Shown here piece by piece: positions 52,396-61,333 of a stretch of DNA of 64,000 nt. The DNA comes from Persicobacter psychrovividus (GTDB taxonomy: Bacteria; Bacteroidota; Bacteroidia; Cytophagales; Cyclobacteriaceae). A model generated the notes under the pieces. The model was not told where the DNA came from, did no database searches, and saw nothing but the letters and a program-made list of their open reading frames with translations. Position numbers and translations under genes: made by a program. The stretch is from NCBI RefSeq assembly GCF_036492425.1, contig NZ_AP025295.1, positions 310,001 through 374,000 of the forward strand, given 5' to 3'. Position 1 is the stretch's first letter; the number at the start of each line of letters is the position of its first letter.

Positions 52396-54939
52396 ATGAA
52401 TAAATCCATTTATCTTCTTGTTTACACTGTTTTGTGTTTTGGCCTTTGGTCTTGCTCAAAGCCTGAAAAGCCCTCAAGCATGAAAATGCTGCTTTCACAA
52501 AACTGGACCCTGCAACAATTGGGAAAAGAGGCCACTTACCCCTCCAAGGTGCCTTCAGAAGTTCACCTCGATTTACTTAATGCAGGCATCATCCCTGACC
52601 CTTTTTACGGTACCAATGAGGATTCTGTGCAATGGGTTTCACAGCAGGATTGGGTGTATAAAACCACCTTCAATCTTGAGGATAATTGGATGGATTTTGA
52701 GCAAATTGCCCTAACCTGTGAAGGTCTGGACACTTATGCGGCGGTGGTGCTGAATGGGCATCAGGTCATTACTTCAAAAAACATGTTTGTAGGCCATCAG
52801 GCTGATGTCAAGCAATACCTGAAAAAAGGGGAGAACAAGCTGGAAATTACTTTTCAGTCTCCATTGAAAGCAGTGAAAGCACAACATGATGCTTTAAACT
52901 ATGAATACCCGGCCTCCAATGATGCTGCAGAAGAAAAACTGAGTGTTTTCACCCGTAAGGCGCCATATCAGTACGGTTGGGACTGGGGGCCGCGTTTGGT
53001 TACCATGGGAATTTTCCGCCCTATTTCTTTGCGTGCTTATAACCACGGAGAAATCCGCGATCTGCATTTTCAACCACAACTGAATGCCGATGAATCAGCG
53101 GCAACTGTTCATGTGGATGTGGAAGTTCATGCGGTGGATCATGAGTTTGGTGAAATAGAAATTTATGATCAGCAGGGGCAGCTTGTTGGAAGTGTTGGTG
53201 AGAAATTACAAAAAGGAACAAATCATTTATCCACTGATTTTAAAGTGGAAAACCCTGTGCTTTGGTGGCCGAATGGTTTAGGGCAACAGCACCTTTACGA
53301 ATATACTGCCAAGTTTAAAATGTTGGGGAAAACGGTGGACACCCAATCCGAGAAGATTGGTTTCAGGACGATTGAGGTGGTCAATGAGCCTGATTCTCTT
53401 GGAGAGAGCTTTTTTGTAAAAGTAAATGGCAAGCCTGTATTCATGAAAGGTACGAATTATATTCCGCAGGATAATATTCTTCCGAGAGTTCAAAAACAGG
53501 ATTATGTCAATATGTTAACCGCCGCCAAAGAGGCCAACAACAATATGATTCGTGTTTGGGGTGGCGGAATTTATGAAAACGATCAGTTCTATGATTTGTG
53601 CGATTCACTCGGCTTGTTGGTGTGGCAGGATTTTATGTTCGCCTGTACGATTTACCCTGGCGATGCTGATTTCTTGCAAAATGTAAAAGAGGAAGCGGCT
53701 TATAATATCAAGCGTATCCGTAATCATGCTTCGCTGGCTTTGTGGTGTGGAAACAATGAAGTACAAGTCGGTTGGGACAACTGGGGTTGGCATAGTGAGT
53801 TTGGCTATACGCCTGAAGATTCGGTGAAGCTTTATAAGGATTATGAAAAGCTCTTCAAAGAAGTACTTCCTGAAATGGTGGACAAGTACGATGCAGGTCG
53901 TTTTTATTACCCATCGTCGCCGATTTCAAACTGGGGCGACATTAAAGATTTTGCTATCGGTGATAACCATTATTGGGGAGTTTGGTGGGGCAAGAAGCCT
54001 TTCGAATCTTTCAATGAGTATGTGCCGAGGTTTATGTCGGAGTTTGGTTTTCAGTCCTTCCCGATCATGTCAAGTATCAAGCGATTTTCCGAAGAAAAAG
54101 ACTGGCAGCTGGATTCACCAGTAATGAATACCCATCAGAAATCATCGATCGGTAATATTACAATACAGGAATATATGCAACGCGATTACCAGGTGCCTTC
54201 TTCCTTCAGCGATTTCGTTTATGTCAGTCAGATACTGCAAGGGCATGGCATGCAAATAGGCATGGAAGCACAACGTAGAAATATGCCTTTCTGTATGGGA
54301 TCACTGGTTTGGCAATTGAATGATGTTTGGCCTGCCGCATCATGGTCGGCAATAGATTATTACGGTAAGCGTAAAGCTTTTTATTTTACCATGCAACGCG
54401 CCTTTGCCCCTCAGATTATTTCTACTGAAACGAAAGGCGATCAGCTGGATATTTACCTGGTGTCCGACTTGCTGGAAAAAGATCAGGGTAAACTGACGTT
54501 AAACTGGGTAGATTTTAAAGGCAAGATATTAAAGAGCGAGGATAAAGCGGTGAAAATTGGGGCGCAAACAAGCACCAAAATTTTAACGGTTGATGCTCAG
54601 CTACCTAAAGGAATGAACCCTCGTGATACCTTCCTGAAAATGGTATATACGGGCACGCACGGCACCATTGAGAAAGTGCACTACTTTACTAAAGTCAAGG
54701 ATTTATCTTTGCCAAAAGCCAATGTACTGATGAAAGTCAAGAAAGTTTCTGAAGGATTCGAAGTAACTTTACGAAGTGAGGTCTTGGCTAAGGATGTATA
54801 TGTAGATGCCGGAAGCATTGACGGGACATTCAACGACAACTTTTTTGATTTATTACCCAATACACCACATACGATCCTTTTTAGAACCAAAGAAGATCAA
54901 GTAAAATTTTCAACTACAAGTATTAGAGATACTTATTAA
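52396..54939 (+). CDS. Beta-mannosidase (GH2), lipoprotein
   Basis: An 847-aa exported glycoside hydrolase, anchored by a lipobox Cys (VLCFGLWSC). Domains in order: a galactose-binding-like domain (about 35-200), Ig-like domain, TIM barrel (about 315-620) and C-terminal Ig-like domains. The acid/base is Glu455 in WCGNNEVQVGW and the nucleophile Glu549 in FMSEFGFQS. NRQTPYQYGWDWGPRL-like block appears as KAPYQYGWDWGPRLVTMG, typical of beta-mannosidases. It releases mannose from mannooligosaccharides or N-glycan cores in the periplasm. manA follows by 14 bp, a coherent mannose-use unit. The start at 52396 is preferred over 52375 from the promoter position. Confidence 0.95.
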   Translation: MNKSIYLLVYTVLCFGLWSCSKPEKPSSMKMLLSQNWTLQQLGKEATYPSKVPSEVHLDLLNAGIIPDPFYGTNEDSVQWVSQQDWVYKTTFNLEDNWMDFEQIALTCEGLDTYAAVVLNGHQVITSKNMFVGHQADVKQYLKKGENKLEITFQSPLKAVKAQHDALNYEYPASNDAAEEKLSVFTRKAPYQYGWDWGPRLVTMGIFRPISLRAYNHGEIRDLHFQPQLNADESAATVHVDVEVHAVDHEFGEIEIYDQQGQLVGSVGEKLQKGTNHLSTDFKVENPVLWWPNGLGQQHLYEYTAKFKMLGKTVDTQSEKIGFRTIEVVNEPDSLGESFFVKVNGKPVFMKGTNYIPQDNILPRVQKQDYVNMLTAAKEANNNMIRVWGGGIYENDQFYDLCDSLGLLVWQDFMFACTIYPGDADFLQNVKEEAAYNIKRIRNHASLALWCGNNEVQVGWDNWGWHSEFGYTPEDSVKLYKDYEKLFKEVLPEMVDKYDAGRFYYPSSPISNWGDIKDFAIGDNHYWGVWWGKKPFESFNEYVPRFMSEFGFQSFPIMSSIKRFSEEKDWQLDSPVMNTHQKSSIGNITIQEYMQRDYQVPSSFSDFVYVSQILQGHGMQIGMEAQRRNMPFCMGSLVWQLNDVWPAASWSAIDYYGKRKAFYFTMQRAFAPQIISTETKGDQLDIYLVSDLLEKDQGKLTLNWVDFKGKILKSEDKAVKIGAQTSTKILTVDAQLPKGMNPRDTFLKMVYTGTHGTIEKVHYFTKVKDLSLPKANVLMKVKKVSEGFEVTLRSEVLAKDVYVDAGSIDGTFNDNFFDLLPNTPHTILFRTKEDQVKFSTTSIRDTY

Positions 54940-54953
54940 CGACGCAAATTCAG

Positions 54954-56174
54954 ATGACCAATTTAGTAGAAGCGGCAAAAATTAAGGGCGTAGTTCAACA
55001 TTACGCCTGGGGTGGGTTTAACTTTATCCCTGAATTGATTGCAGCACAAAATGAAAGCAATGAACCATTCGCTGAATATTGGATGGGGGCACATAAAAAT
55101 GCACCTGCCACTTTGGTAAATGTGGAACCAGCGTTGGCATTGAACGAACTGATTGCTGAAAATCCCTCTTTTTATTTAGGAGAGGCCGTTGCCAAAAGAT
55201 TTGACAATCAGCTGCCATTTTTATTCAAAGTACTGGATGTGAAAGATATGCTTTCGATTCAGGTACACCCCACCAAAGAAGAGGCAGTTAAAGGATTTGC
55301 CCGTGAAAATCAGGAGGGAATTCCTGCCAATGCGCCTCACCGTAACTATAAGGATGATAACCATAAGCCTGAAATTATGGTGGCGGTTACCGAATTTTAC
55401 TTGCTGCATGGGTTTAAGCCTGTCGAGGAATTGAAAGCGGTATTGAACAATACAGAGGAATTTAAAGCTTTTGCGCCTATTTTCGGCGAGGGTGATTATA
55501 AAGCGTTGTATGCCCATATCATGCAATTGCCACAGGCAGAGGTTGATCAAATTTTAGCTCCTTTGGTGGCACGTATTTCTGAAGATTATCAGGAAGGGAA
55601 CCTGGAAAAAACCTCCTCGGATTTCTGGGCGGCAAAAACGGTGGAAGGCCAGGAGAATATTGCCGAACAGCTTGACCGCGGAATCTTCTCTATTTACTTT
55701 TTCAATGTGGTGAAAGTGAATAAAGGGGATGCTGTTTTTCAGGATGCAGGGGTTCCTCACGCTTATTTGGAAGGGGTGAATATGGAATTGATGGCCAACT
55801 CTGATAATGTTTTGCGTGGTGGCTTAACACCTAAACATATCGATGTTCCAGAACTACTTAAACATACCAAGTTTGAGGCGACCATCCCAAATATTCTTAA
55901 AGGAGATGATCGCTCTGCTGCAGAAAAAGTTTATACTTCTCCAGCACCCGATTTTGAGGTTAGCCGTGTAGAGGTCAGTACAGATCAAAAATTTCAGGCA
56001 CCAAAAGGCCATTCGTTTGATATTCTTGTGATGCTCGAAGGGCAAACGGTAAAGGTAACGACACCACAAACTTCTTACACCCTTTCGAAGGGAGAAACAG
56101 GAATGGTTTCCGCAAATATTGATTATACTATTGAAGGTGAAGGTTTGCTTTTCAGAGCTACAGTACCTCAGTAA
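54954..56174 (+). CDS. manA: Mannose-6-phosphate isomerase, class I
   Basis: A 406-aa zinc enzyme interconverting mannose 6-phosphate and fructose 6-phosphate. The zinc ligands lie in SIQVHPTKEEA, DDNHKPEIMVAV and DAGVPHAYLEGVNMELM, followed by NSDNVLRGGLTPKHID with the catalytic Arg region. It is the second gene after beta-mannosidase, so the released mannose is channelled to glycolysis, although the mannose kinase is not in the window. A terminator follows at 56191. Confidence 0.95.
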   Translation: MTNLVEAAKIKGVVQHYAWGGFNFIPELIAAQNESNEPFAEYWMGAHKNAPATLVNVEPALALNELIAENPSFYLGEAVAKRFDNQLPFLFKVLDVKDMLSIQVHPTKEEAVKGFARENQEGIPANAPHRNYKDDNHKPEIMVAVTEFYLLHGFKPVEELKAVLNNTEEFKAFAPIFGEGDYKALYAHIMQLPQAEVDQILAPLVARISEDYQEGNLEKTSSDFWAAKTVEGQENIAEQLDRGIFSIYFFNVVKVNKGDAVFQDAGVPHAYLEGVNMELMANSDNVLRGGLTPKHIDVPELLKHTKFEATIPNILKGDDRSAAEKVYTSPAPDFEVSRVEVSTDQKFQAPKGHSFDILVMLEGQTVKVTTPQTSYTLSKGETGMVSANIDYTIEGEGLLFRATVPQ

Positions 56175-56190
56175 GATTTAAAAATTTAGC

Positions 56191-56226
56191 AAACACCTGG
56201 AGGGCAACTTTCAGGTGTTTTTTTAT
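56191..56226 (+). terminator. Terminator of the beta-mannosidase/manA operon
   Basis: AAACACCTG (56191-56199) pairs with CAGGTGTTT (56212-56220), followed by a T-run. Confidence 0.92.
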
Positions 56227-56333
56227 GCTTAATATTTCGAAATTCAAGCGTATCCAAAATGTAACCCATTTCATAATGCATTTTAATACTGATAGCGGTT
56301 ATTATTGCTATTGATATTAATTTTTTGGATGCG

Positions 56334-57338
56334 ATGAAAAACGGAAGAAGATCATTTTTGAAAAAAGCTGCGGTAGCTGGTAGTCTATTTTCCCTTTCTG
56401 CCATGGAGACAATGGGCAAAGGGGTACGGAAAAAGAAATCGGCACAACGGGTAAAAAAGCCAATGGTTATCAGTACATGGAACCATGGTGTTGCAGCCAA
56501 TGCGGAAGCCTGGCGAATCCTGTCAAAAAAAGGAACTGCACTCGATGCTGTTGAACTTGGGGTACGGATTCCCGAAGCAGACCCCAAAGTTCGTTCTGTG
56601 GGTTATGGTGGTTACCCAGACCGCGATGGCAATGTAACATTGGATGCCTGTATCATGGATCACCGTTCTGAATGTGGTTCTGTGGCATTTCTTCAGCATA
56701 TCAAACACCCGATCAGTGTTGCACGGAAAGTGATGGAGGAAACGCCGCACGTAATGATCGTCGGTGAAGGCGCATATCGTTTTGCCATAGATCAGGGCTT
56801 CAAGCATGAAAATTTGCTGACCGATGAGGCGAAGAAAGATTGGGAAGAATGGAAAGAGGCCTCGAAATATGAGCCTGTCATTAATATTGAAAATCATGAT
56901 ACCATCGGTATGCTCGCCCTTGATGAGCATGGGAAAATTGCGGGTTCTTGTACTACATCCGGTGCTGCCTGGAAGATGCACGGCAGGGTAGGAGACTCAC
57001 CGATTATTGGTGGGGGTTTATTTATTGATGGCGAAGTAGGTGGAGCCGTTGCCACAGGTTTGGGCGAGGCGGTAATCCGCACTGCAGCAGCAACGATTGT
57101 GGTGGAGTTAATGCGCAATGGCTATTCTGCTCAGGAGGCCGCCGACGAAGCTATTCAGCGGATCATCAAAAAACATAAAAATCATCGGGACATGGAGTAC
57201 CTCCAGATCGGTATTTTGTCGCTCAATATCAATGGGGAATATGGCGCATCAAGCATTCGCCCAGGCTTTAATTATGCCATTCAGTCTGCTGATAAAGACA
57301 ATGAACTGATTGACGCACCGCATCGATTGAAAGGATAA
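56334..57338 (+). CDS. N4-(beta-N-acetylglucosaminyl)-L-asparaginase (glycosylasparaginase)
   Basis: A 334-aa Ntn-hydrolase. The start at 56334 (MKNGRRSFLKK) gives a twin-arginine signal (RRSFLKKAAVAGSLF), so it is probably exported folded. The precursor cleaves itself before Thr190 in NHDTIGMLALDEHG, which becomes the nucleophile. Earlier blocks are STWNHGVAANAEAWRIL, and VRSVGYGGYPDRDG. It splits the GlcNAc-Asn bond of N-glycoproteins, fitting the upstream beta-mannosidase, so both may act on high-mannose N-glycans. The alternative TTG at 56325 is less likely. Terminator at 57349. Confidence 0.94.
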   Translation: MKNGRRSFLKKAAVAGSLFSLSAMETMGKGVRKKKSAQRVKKPMVISTWNHGVAANAEAWRILSKKGTALDAVELGVRIPEADPKVRSVGYGGYPDRDGNVTLDACIMDHRSECGSVAFLQHIKHPISVARKVMEETPHVMIVGEGAYRFAIDQGFKHENLLTDEAKKDWEEWKEASKYEPVINIENHDTIGMLALDEHGKIAGSCTTSGAAWKMHGRVGDSPIIGGGLFIDGEVGGAVATGLGEAVIRTAAATIVVELMRNGYSAQEAADEAIQRIIKKHKNHRDMEYLQIGILSLNINGEYGASSIRPGFNYAIQSADKDNELIDAPHRLKG

Positions 57339-57348
57339 AAATTGCAAG

Positions 57349-57380
57349 AAGGCTGGGGTTATTTCCTCAGCCTTTTGTTT
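57349..57380 (+). terminator. Terminator of the glycosylasparaginase gene
   Basis: AAGGCTG pairs with CAGCCTT around a 12-nt loop, followed by a T-rich stretch. It overlaps the 3' end of the convergent FUSC gene. Confidence 0.7.
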
Positions 57381-58440
57381 GCGGCTCAAATAATTGATGT
57401 GCAAGCTGCTGCAGGCGGATCAATTGTACAGCATAATGGCGGTGAAGCCACACATAAGCCACTGGGCTCAAGGGGGTGTCGTCGGGATGGGCAACAAACA
57501 TTTCATGGAGTTCTTTCCGACTTTCCGACATGCTGACAGTAATATCATTATGTACCCGATAATGGTTGTTTTGGCGTAAATCAGCCACCAGCTCATCACT
57601 AATCTGCTCCCACTGAGTCTGCTGTTCTTCAATAGAACTCATTTCCTTAATATACTCAAAACCCCGCTTTGACGCCCACTGCGTTTGCCACAAAAGCTCC
57701 AATGCTCCTGCCATTAGCCGTTGAGCCACAATAAACTGATCAAGGGATTCTTCCTGCGCTTTCAGGTATTTACTTTCGTTGATGGCCGAACTGCTCGATT
57801 TACGCTGAGCGACGATATGTTTGGTCAGTTTTCGGAACTGTTTGGAGGCATCTTTCGGGCGCTCACTGCGGTGAGGGGTATAGTAAGTCTTATAAATTTC
57901 ATTCATCTTGGCAATACAGTCTGAAGCCTCGAGCTGAATTCGTCGTTGTGCTTTTATGGGCATGATCGATGCCGCTATATAGGAAATAATACTGCCGATA
58001 ATCACCTGTCCACATCGCCACAATCCTGATTCAAGACTATGAGATGCGCCAAAAACGATCGTCAATGCCAAAAGACCTGTCAGGGTGGCGTAATCAAATT
58101 TTTTGAACAGTTTTTCAGAAAAAATAATCACCGCAATAATGAAAAACAGGGCATTGAGCCAAATATTGCCATGAAAAAGAAATAGGGTGATAATGCCATA
58201 AATCGCCCCAACTGCAGTTCCCATAGAGCGCTGCAGGCTCCGACGTGCAACATCGCCTACCTGAGGGTAAGGTAACAAAAGCACCACGACAGTAATGGTG
58301 GCCCAGCCAGAGTGGGGTACATTATAATAGATACCAATCAAATAGGTCAGCATCAAAGTAACAGCAGTCTTATATAAGTGAATTTTTTTATGATTCTGAT
58401 ATAAAAACTGTTCCGTAAAAATCTCTCCAATTGCGCTCAA
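57367..58440 (-). CDS. FUSC-family membrane protein (short)
   Basis: A 357-aa inner-membrane protein with about six membrane segments in the first 165 residues (KTAVTLMLTYLIGIYYNV, GWATITVVVLLLPYPQ, GTAVGAIYGIITLFLF, LNALFFIIAVIIFSEKL). A cytoplasmic helical C-terminal domain follows. The pattern ITVVVLLLPYPQVGDVARRSLQR in part is the FUSC_2 signature. It would export an aromatic acid or similar anion; the substrate is unknown. The start is a TTG at 58440: no in-frame ATG occurs before the first membrane segment, so the true start is uncertain. It is distinct from the 734-aa FUSC protein at 36556. Confidence 0.85.
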   Translation of the reverse strand: MSAIGEIFTEQFLYQNHKKIHLYKTAVTLMLTYLIGIYYNVPHSGWATITVVVLLLPYPQVGDVARRSLQRSMGTAVGAIYGIITLFLFHGNIWLNALFFIIAVIIFSEKLFKKFDYATLTGLLALTIVFGASHSLESGLWRCGQVIIGSIISYIAASIMPIKAQRRIQLEASDCIAKMNEIYKTYYTPHRSERPKDASKQFRKLTKHIVAQRKSSSSAINESKYLKAQEESLDQFIVAQRLMAGALELLWQTQWASKRGFEYIKEMSSIEEQQTQWEQISDELVADLRQNNHYRVHNDITVSMSESRKELHEMFVAHPDDTPLSPVAYVWLHRHYAVQLIRLQQLAHQLFEPQTKG

Positions 58441-58622
58441 AATGCAGGTTATTTCTTGAAAGAAGTCAATTCAGCATAAAATTAGTGGTTGTGTTTATAG
58501 ATTCAAATAAATGATGTTTAAATGTCAATTAATTTAGAAGGTATTTCGGGTAATCGTCCAAAAAATGGTCAGTTTGATAACCACCCGCCTGAAGCGCTGT
58601 TATGTAGAAAAAAATAGATCTT

Positions 58623-60161
58623 ATGGATAGTGGACAATTTAGCGCCGATCAGCAAAAACAATTCGATTTTTCAGGCCCAAGCTTTACTTTAGGAACAGGT
58701 ATTTTTGATGGCAAACCGATTAGTGGGGCAACCGTCAAAGTTCCCCTGAAAACGCTCAATCGTCATGGTTTGGTGGCGGGGGCGACAGGAACAGGAAAAA
58801 CCAAAACGGTACAAGTGCTTGCGGAAGGTCTTTCAAAAGCGGGGGTACCAGTGTTATTAATGGATTTGAAAGGGGATTTAAGTGGCCTGGCTGCTCAAGG
58901 TACGGAAAATACCCATATTACACATCGGCAAACTTTGATCGGGGAACCTTATGCTCCTCAGCCATTTCCAGTCGAATTACTGACCCTGACCTCCGAGGAT
59001 CATGGGGTGCCGCTCCGTGCTACAGTAACAGAATTTGGGCCAATTTTATTGGGCAAAACTTTGGAGTTGAATGCCACGCAGCAAGGCGTGTTGGCCGTAT
59101 TGTTCAAGTATTTTGATGATCACGGTTTGCCATTGATTGACCTCAAAGATTTAAAGAAAGGCCTGCAATACCTGTCCAATGAAGGAAAAAAGGAATTTGA
59201 AGAACATTATGGTCGGATTTCATCCGCATCAGTGGGGGCGATTCAGCGGAAAATTATCGCACTGGAACAGCAGGGAGCAAATGAATTTTTTGGCGAACCT
59301 TCCTTTGAAGTGGATGACCTCATGCGGGTGGATCAGAAGGGAGAAGCCTTTATTTCGGTGGTCCGACTGACGGAAATTCAGGATAAGCCAGCATTGTTTT
59401 CTTCTTTTATGCTGAGTTTATTGGTGGAGCTTTACGACAATTTGCCAGAACAAGGCGACTCAGAAAAACCAAAGCTCACCATTTTTATTGATGAAGCACA
59501 CCTGATGTTTCGTGAGGCTTCTAAAGCATTGATTGATCAGTTGGAAATCGTGGTCAAACTGATTCGTTCCAAAGGGGTGGGTGTGTTTTTTTGTACGCAG
59601 GTGCCTTCTGATGTTCCAGATCAAATATTAGGACAGCTGGGCTTGCGTATTCAACACGCTATGCGCGCCGTAACCGCCAAAGACAGGAAGGCCATTAGAT
59701 TGGTTGCGCAGAATTTCCCAGACTCTCCCTACTATGATTTAGAGACCATGCTGACTACTCTGGGTATTGGTGAAGCGTTGTTTACCTGTCTAAATGAGAA
59801 AGGAATTCCGACGGCTTCGGTAGCAACTTATCTGAATGCGCCAAAATCAAGAATGGGAACGCTGACCACTCAGGAACTTGATCAGCTTGTGGAAACTTCA
59901 GAAATTTATGGTCAGTATAAAGATCCTGTTGATCGGGAAAGTGCTTATGAAATGCTGATCAAAAAAATTGATGGTGCTGAAGAATCTGAGGAGTCCCCAA
60001 AAACGGAAGCACCTAAAGATCAATCAGCCCGACCAAAGAAGGAGAAAAGTATGATGGAAACCCTGTCGAACAATACCTTTGTAAGGCAACTGGGCCGTAC
60101 TGTTGTTCGAGAAATAAGCCGTGGGCTTTTGGGTGCCTTGGGTTTAAGAAACAGGCGTTAG
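58623..60161 (+). CDS. DUF853 / HerA-like P-loop ATPase (YjgR type)
   Basis: A 512-aa cytoplasmic ATPase of the DUF853 family. Walker A is GATGTGKTKTVQ with Lys59, LLMDLKGDLSGLAAQG follows, and Walker B is TIFIDEAHLMF near residue 289. Arg-rich IRSKGVGVFFCTQ and LGLRIQHAMRAVTAKDRKAI are the helicase-like core. The C-terminus from about 455 is a charged linker (ESEESPKTEAPKDQ) and a basic tail. Members resemble HerA translocases; cellular role is not established. Its stop overlaps the stop of the convergent aminotransferase gene by 4 bp. Confidence 0.93.
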   Translation: MDSGQFSADQQKQFDFSGPSFTLGTGIFDGKPISGATVKVPLKTLNRHGLVAGATGTGKTKTVQVLAEGLSKAGVPVLLMDLKGDLSGLAAQGTENTHITHRQTLIGEPYAPQPFPVELLTLTSEDHGVPLRATVTEFGPILLGKTLELNATQQGVLAVLFKYFDDHGLPLIDLKDLKKGLQYLSNEGKKEFEEHYGRISSASVGAIQRKIIALEQQGANEFFGEPSFEVDDLMRVDQKGEAFISVVRLTEIQDKPALFSSFMLSLLVELYDNLPEQGDSEKPKLTIFIDEAHLMFREASKALIDQLEIVVKLIRSKGVGVFFCTQVPSDVPDQILGQLGLRIQHAMRAVTAKDRKAIRLVAQNFPDSPYYDLETMLTTLGIGEALFTCLNEKGIPTASVATYLNAPKSRMGTLTTQELDQLVETSEIYGQYKDPVDRESAYEMLIKKIDGAEESEESPKTEAPKDQSARPKKEKSMMETLSNNTFVRQLGRTVVREISRGLLGALGLRNRR

Positions 60162-61333
60162 CGGTGTAACTTAGCCCAGGCGGCCATACCGACATTCAGT
60201 CGCTCCATCGCTTGGGTTAAAATTTCCTTACTTGTGGAATAACACAATCGAATGTGTCCCTGTGCCCCTTCGCCAAAAAAACGGCTGTTGCCTGGTACTA
60301 CCGCGAGCTGGTGTTCTTCGAGCAGAAATTCCGTCAAGGCACTTTCTTGATTATTGGTATTAATAATCTTCGGAAACAATAGGTAAGTAGCGGCAGGTTT
60401 ATGTTCAATTTCAAGATAATCATTTGCTGATATTGCGTCAAAACATAAATCGCGCATTTCTTGAAGGTGTTCAACGAATCGCTTTTGCCATGCAGTTGCT
60501 TTTTCCAAAGCAAATTGACCGGCGAGTTGCGCTATGGGTGGACAGCCACCAATGGTGGAATGGTAGTTGCCGACGACCATCAAGCCCGTTTTATCTTCAG
60601 GAGTAGGGCAAAATACCACACCAATCCTGAAGCCTGCCAGGGCATATCCCTTTGAAAGGCCATAAACAGTATAGGTAATGGCATTGGTGGAAGCATTTAA
60701 GCTTGCAAATGGGGTGAAGGTTTGGTCATCATAAATAATATCACTCCAAATTTCATCACTGATGATTTTAAGCTGATGATCCACGGCAAATTTACTGATT
60801 AACTCGAGGTCCGCCTTCTGATAGAGCTGCCCCATTGGATTATGCGGATGGCAAATCATGATGGCTTTCGTTTTGGCGGTCACTTTCGATGCTAGGACCT
60901 CATAATCCAGAGGAGCAAAAGCGGAAAAGGTGACCACTTTGCCACCTGCATTGGCGATGGTTTCAAAAAAGAGAAAGTCAACAGGGTCCGGGCAGATCAC
61001 TTCGTCCCCAGGTGAGATCAGTTTTTTGATCACCATATTCAAGCCTTCGGCTGCGCTGTTGGTCGGCAGAATCTGATCTGGCGTGTAATTCATTCCTCTT
61101 TTCTTGGCCCACATTGTGAGGGCCTGTAGGAACTCAGGAACACCCTCGGGTCTACCGTAGGGCATGTAGGCGTGCGCGAGGTAATTTTGTAATTCGGACT
61201 GGATTTCTGTGGCAAAAGGGAAATCAGGATCTGCGGCCGTTAATGGGATGCATGTTTCGGGCACGGTAGCCCAACGATAATTATAGGCGTATTTTTTTAA
61301 AAATTTGAAATCAATGTCTTGATGGTCAAACAT
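60158..61333 (-). CDS. PLP-dependent aminotransferase (MalY/PatB type)
   Basis: A 391-aa class I/II fold enzyme. The PLP lysine is Lys228 in YGLSKGYALAGFRIG. Others are LPTNSAAEGLNMVIKKLISPGDEV, ICHPHNPMGQLY and ISDEIWSDIIYDDQTF, with the Asp that contacts the pyridine nitrogen, and the C-terminal Arg in HIRLCYS binding the substrate carboxylate. It may be a transaminase or a C-S beta-lyase; DEIWSDI is shared by both. It overlaps the stop of the flavin monooxygenase gene by 8 bp, forming a two-gene operon and suggesting that both act on one amino-acid-derived substrate. Confidence 0.9.
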   Translation of the reverse strand: MFDHQDIDFKFLKKYAYNYRWATVPETCIPLTAADPDFPFATEIQSELQNYLAHAYMPYGRPEGVPEFLQALTMWAKKRGMNYTPDQILPTNSAAEGLNMVIKKLISPGDEVICPDPVDFLFFETIANAGGKVVTFSAFAPLDYEVLASKVTAKTKAIMICHPHNPMGQLYQKADLELISKFAVDHQLKIISDEIWSDIIYDDQTFTPFASLNASTNAITYTVYGLSKGYALAGFRIGVVFCPTPEDKTGLMVVGNYHSTIGGCPPIAQLAGQFALEKATAWQKRFVEHLQEMRDLCFDAISANDYLEIEHKPAATYLLFPKIINTNNQESALTEFLLEEHQLAVVPGNSRFFGEGAQGHIRLCYSTSKEILTQAMERLNVGMAAWAKLHR

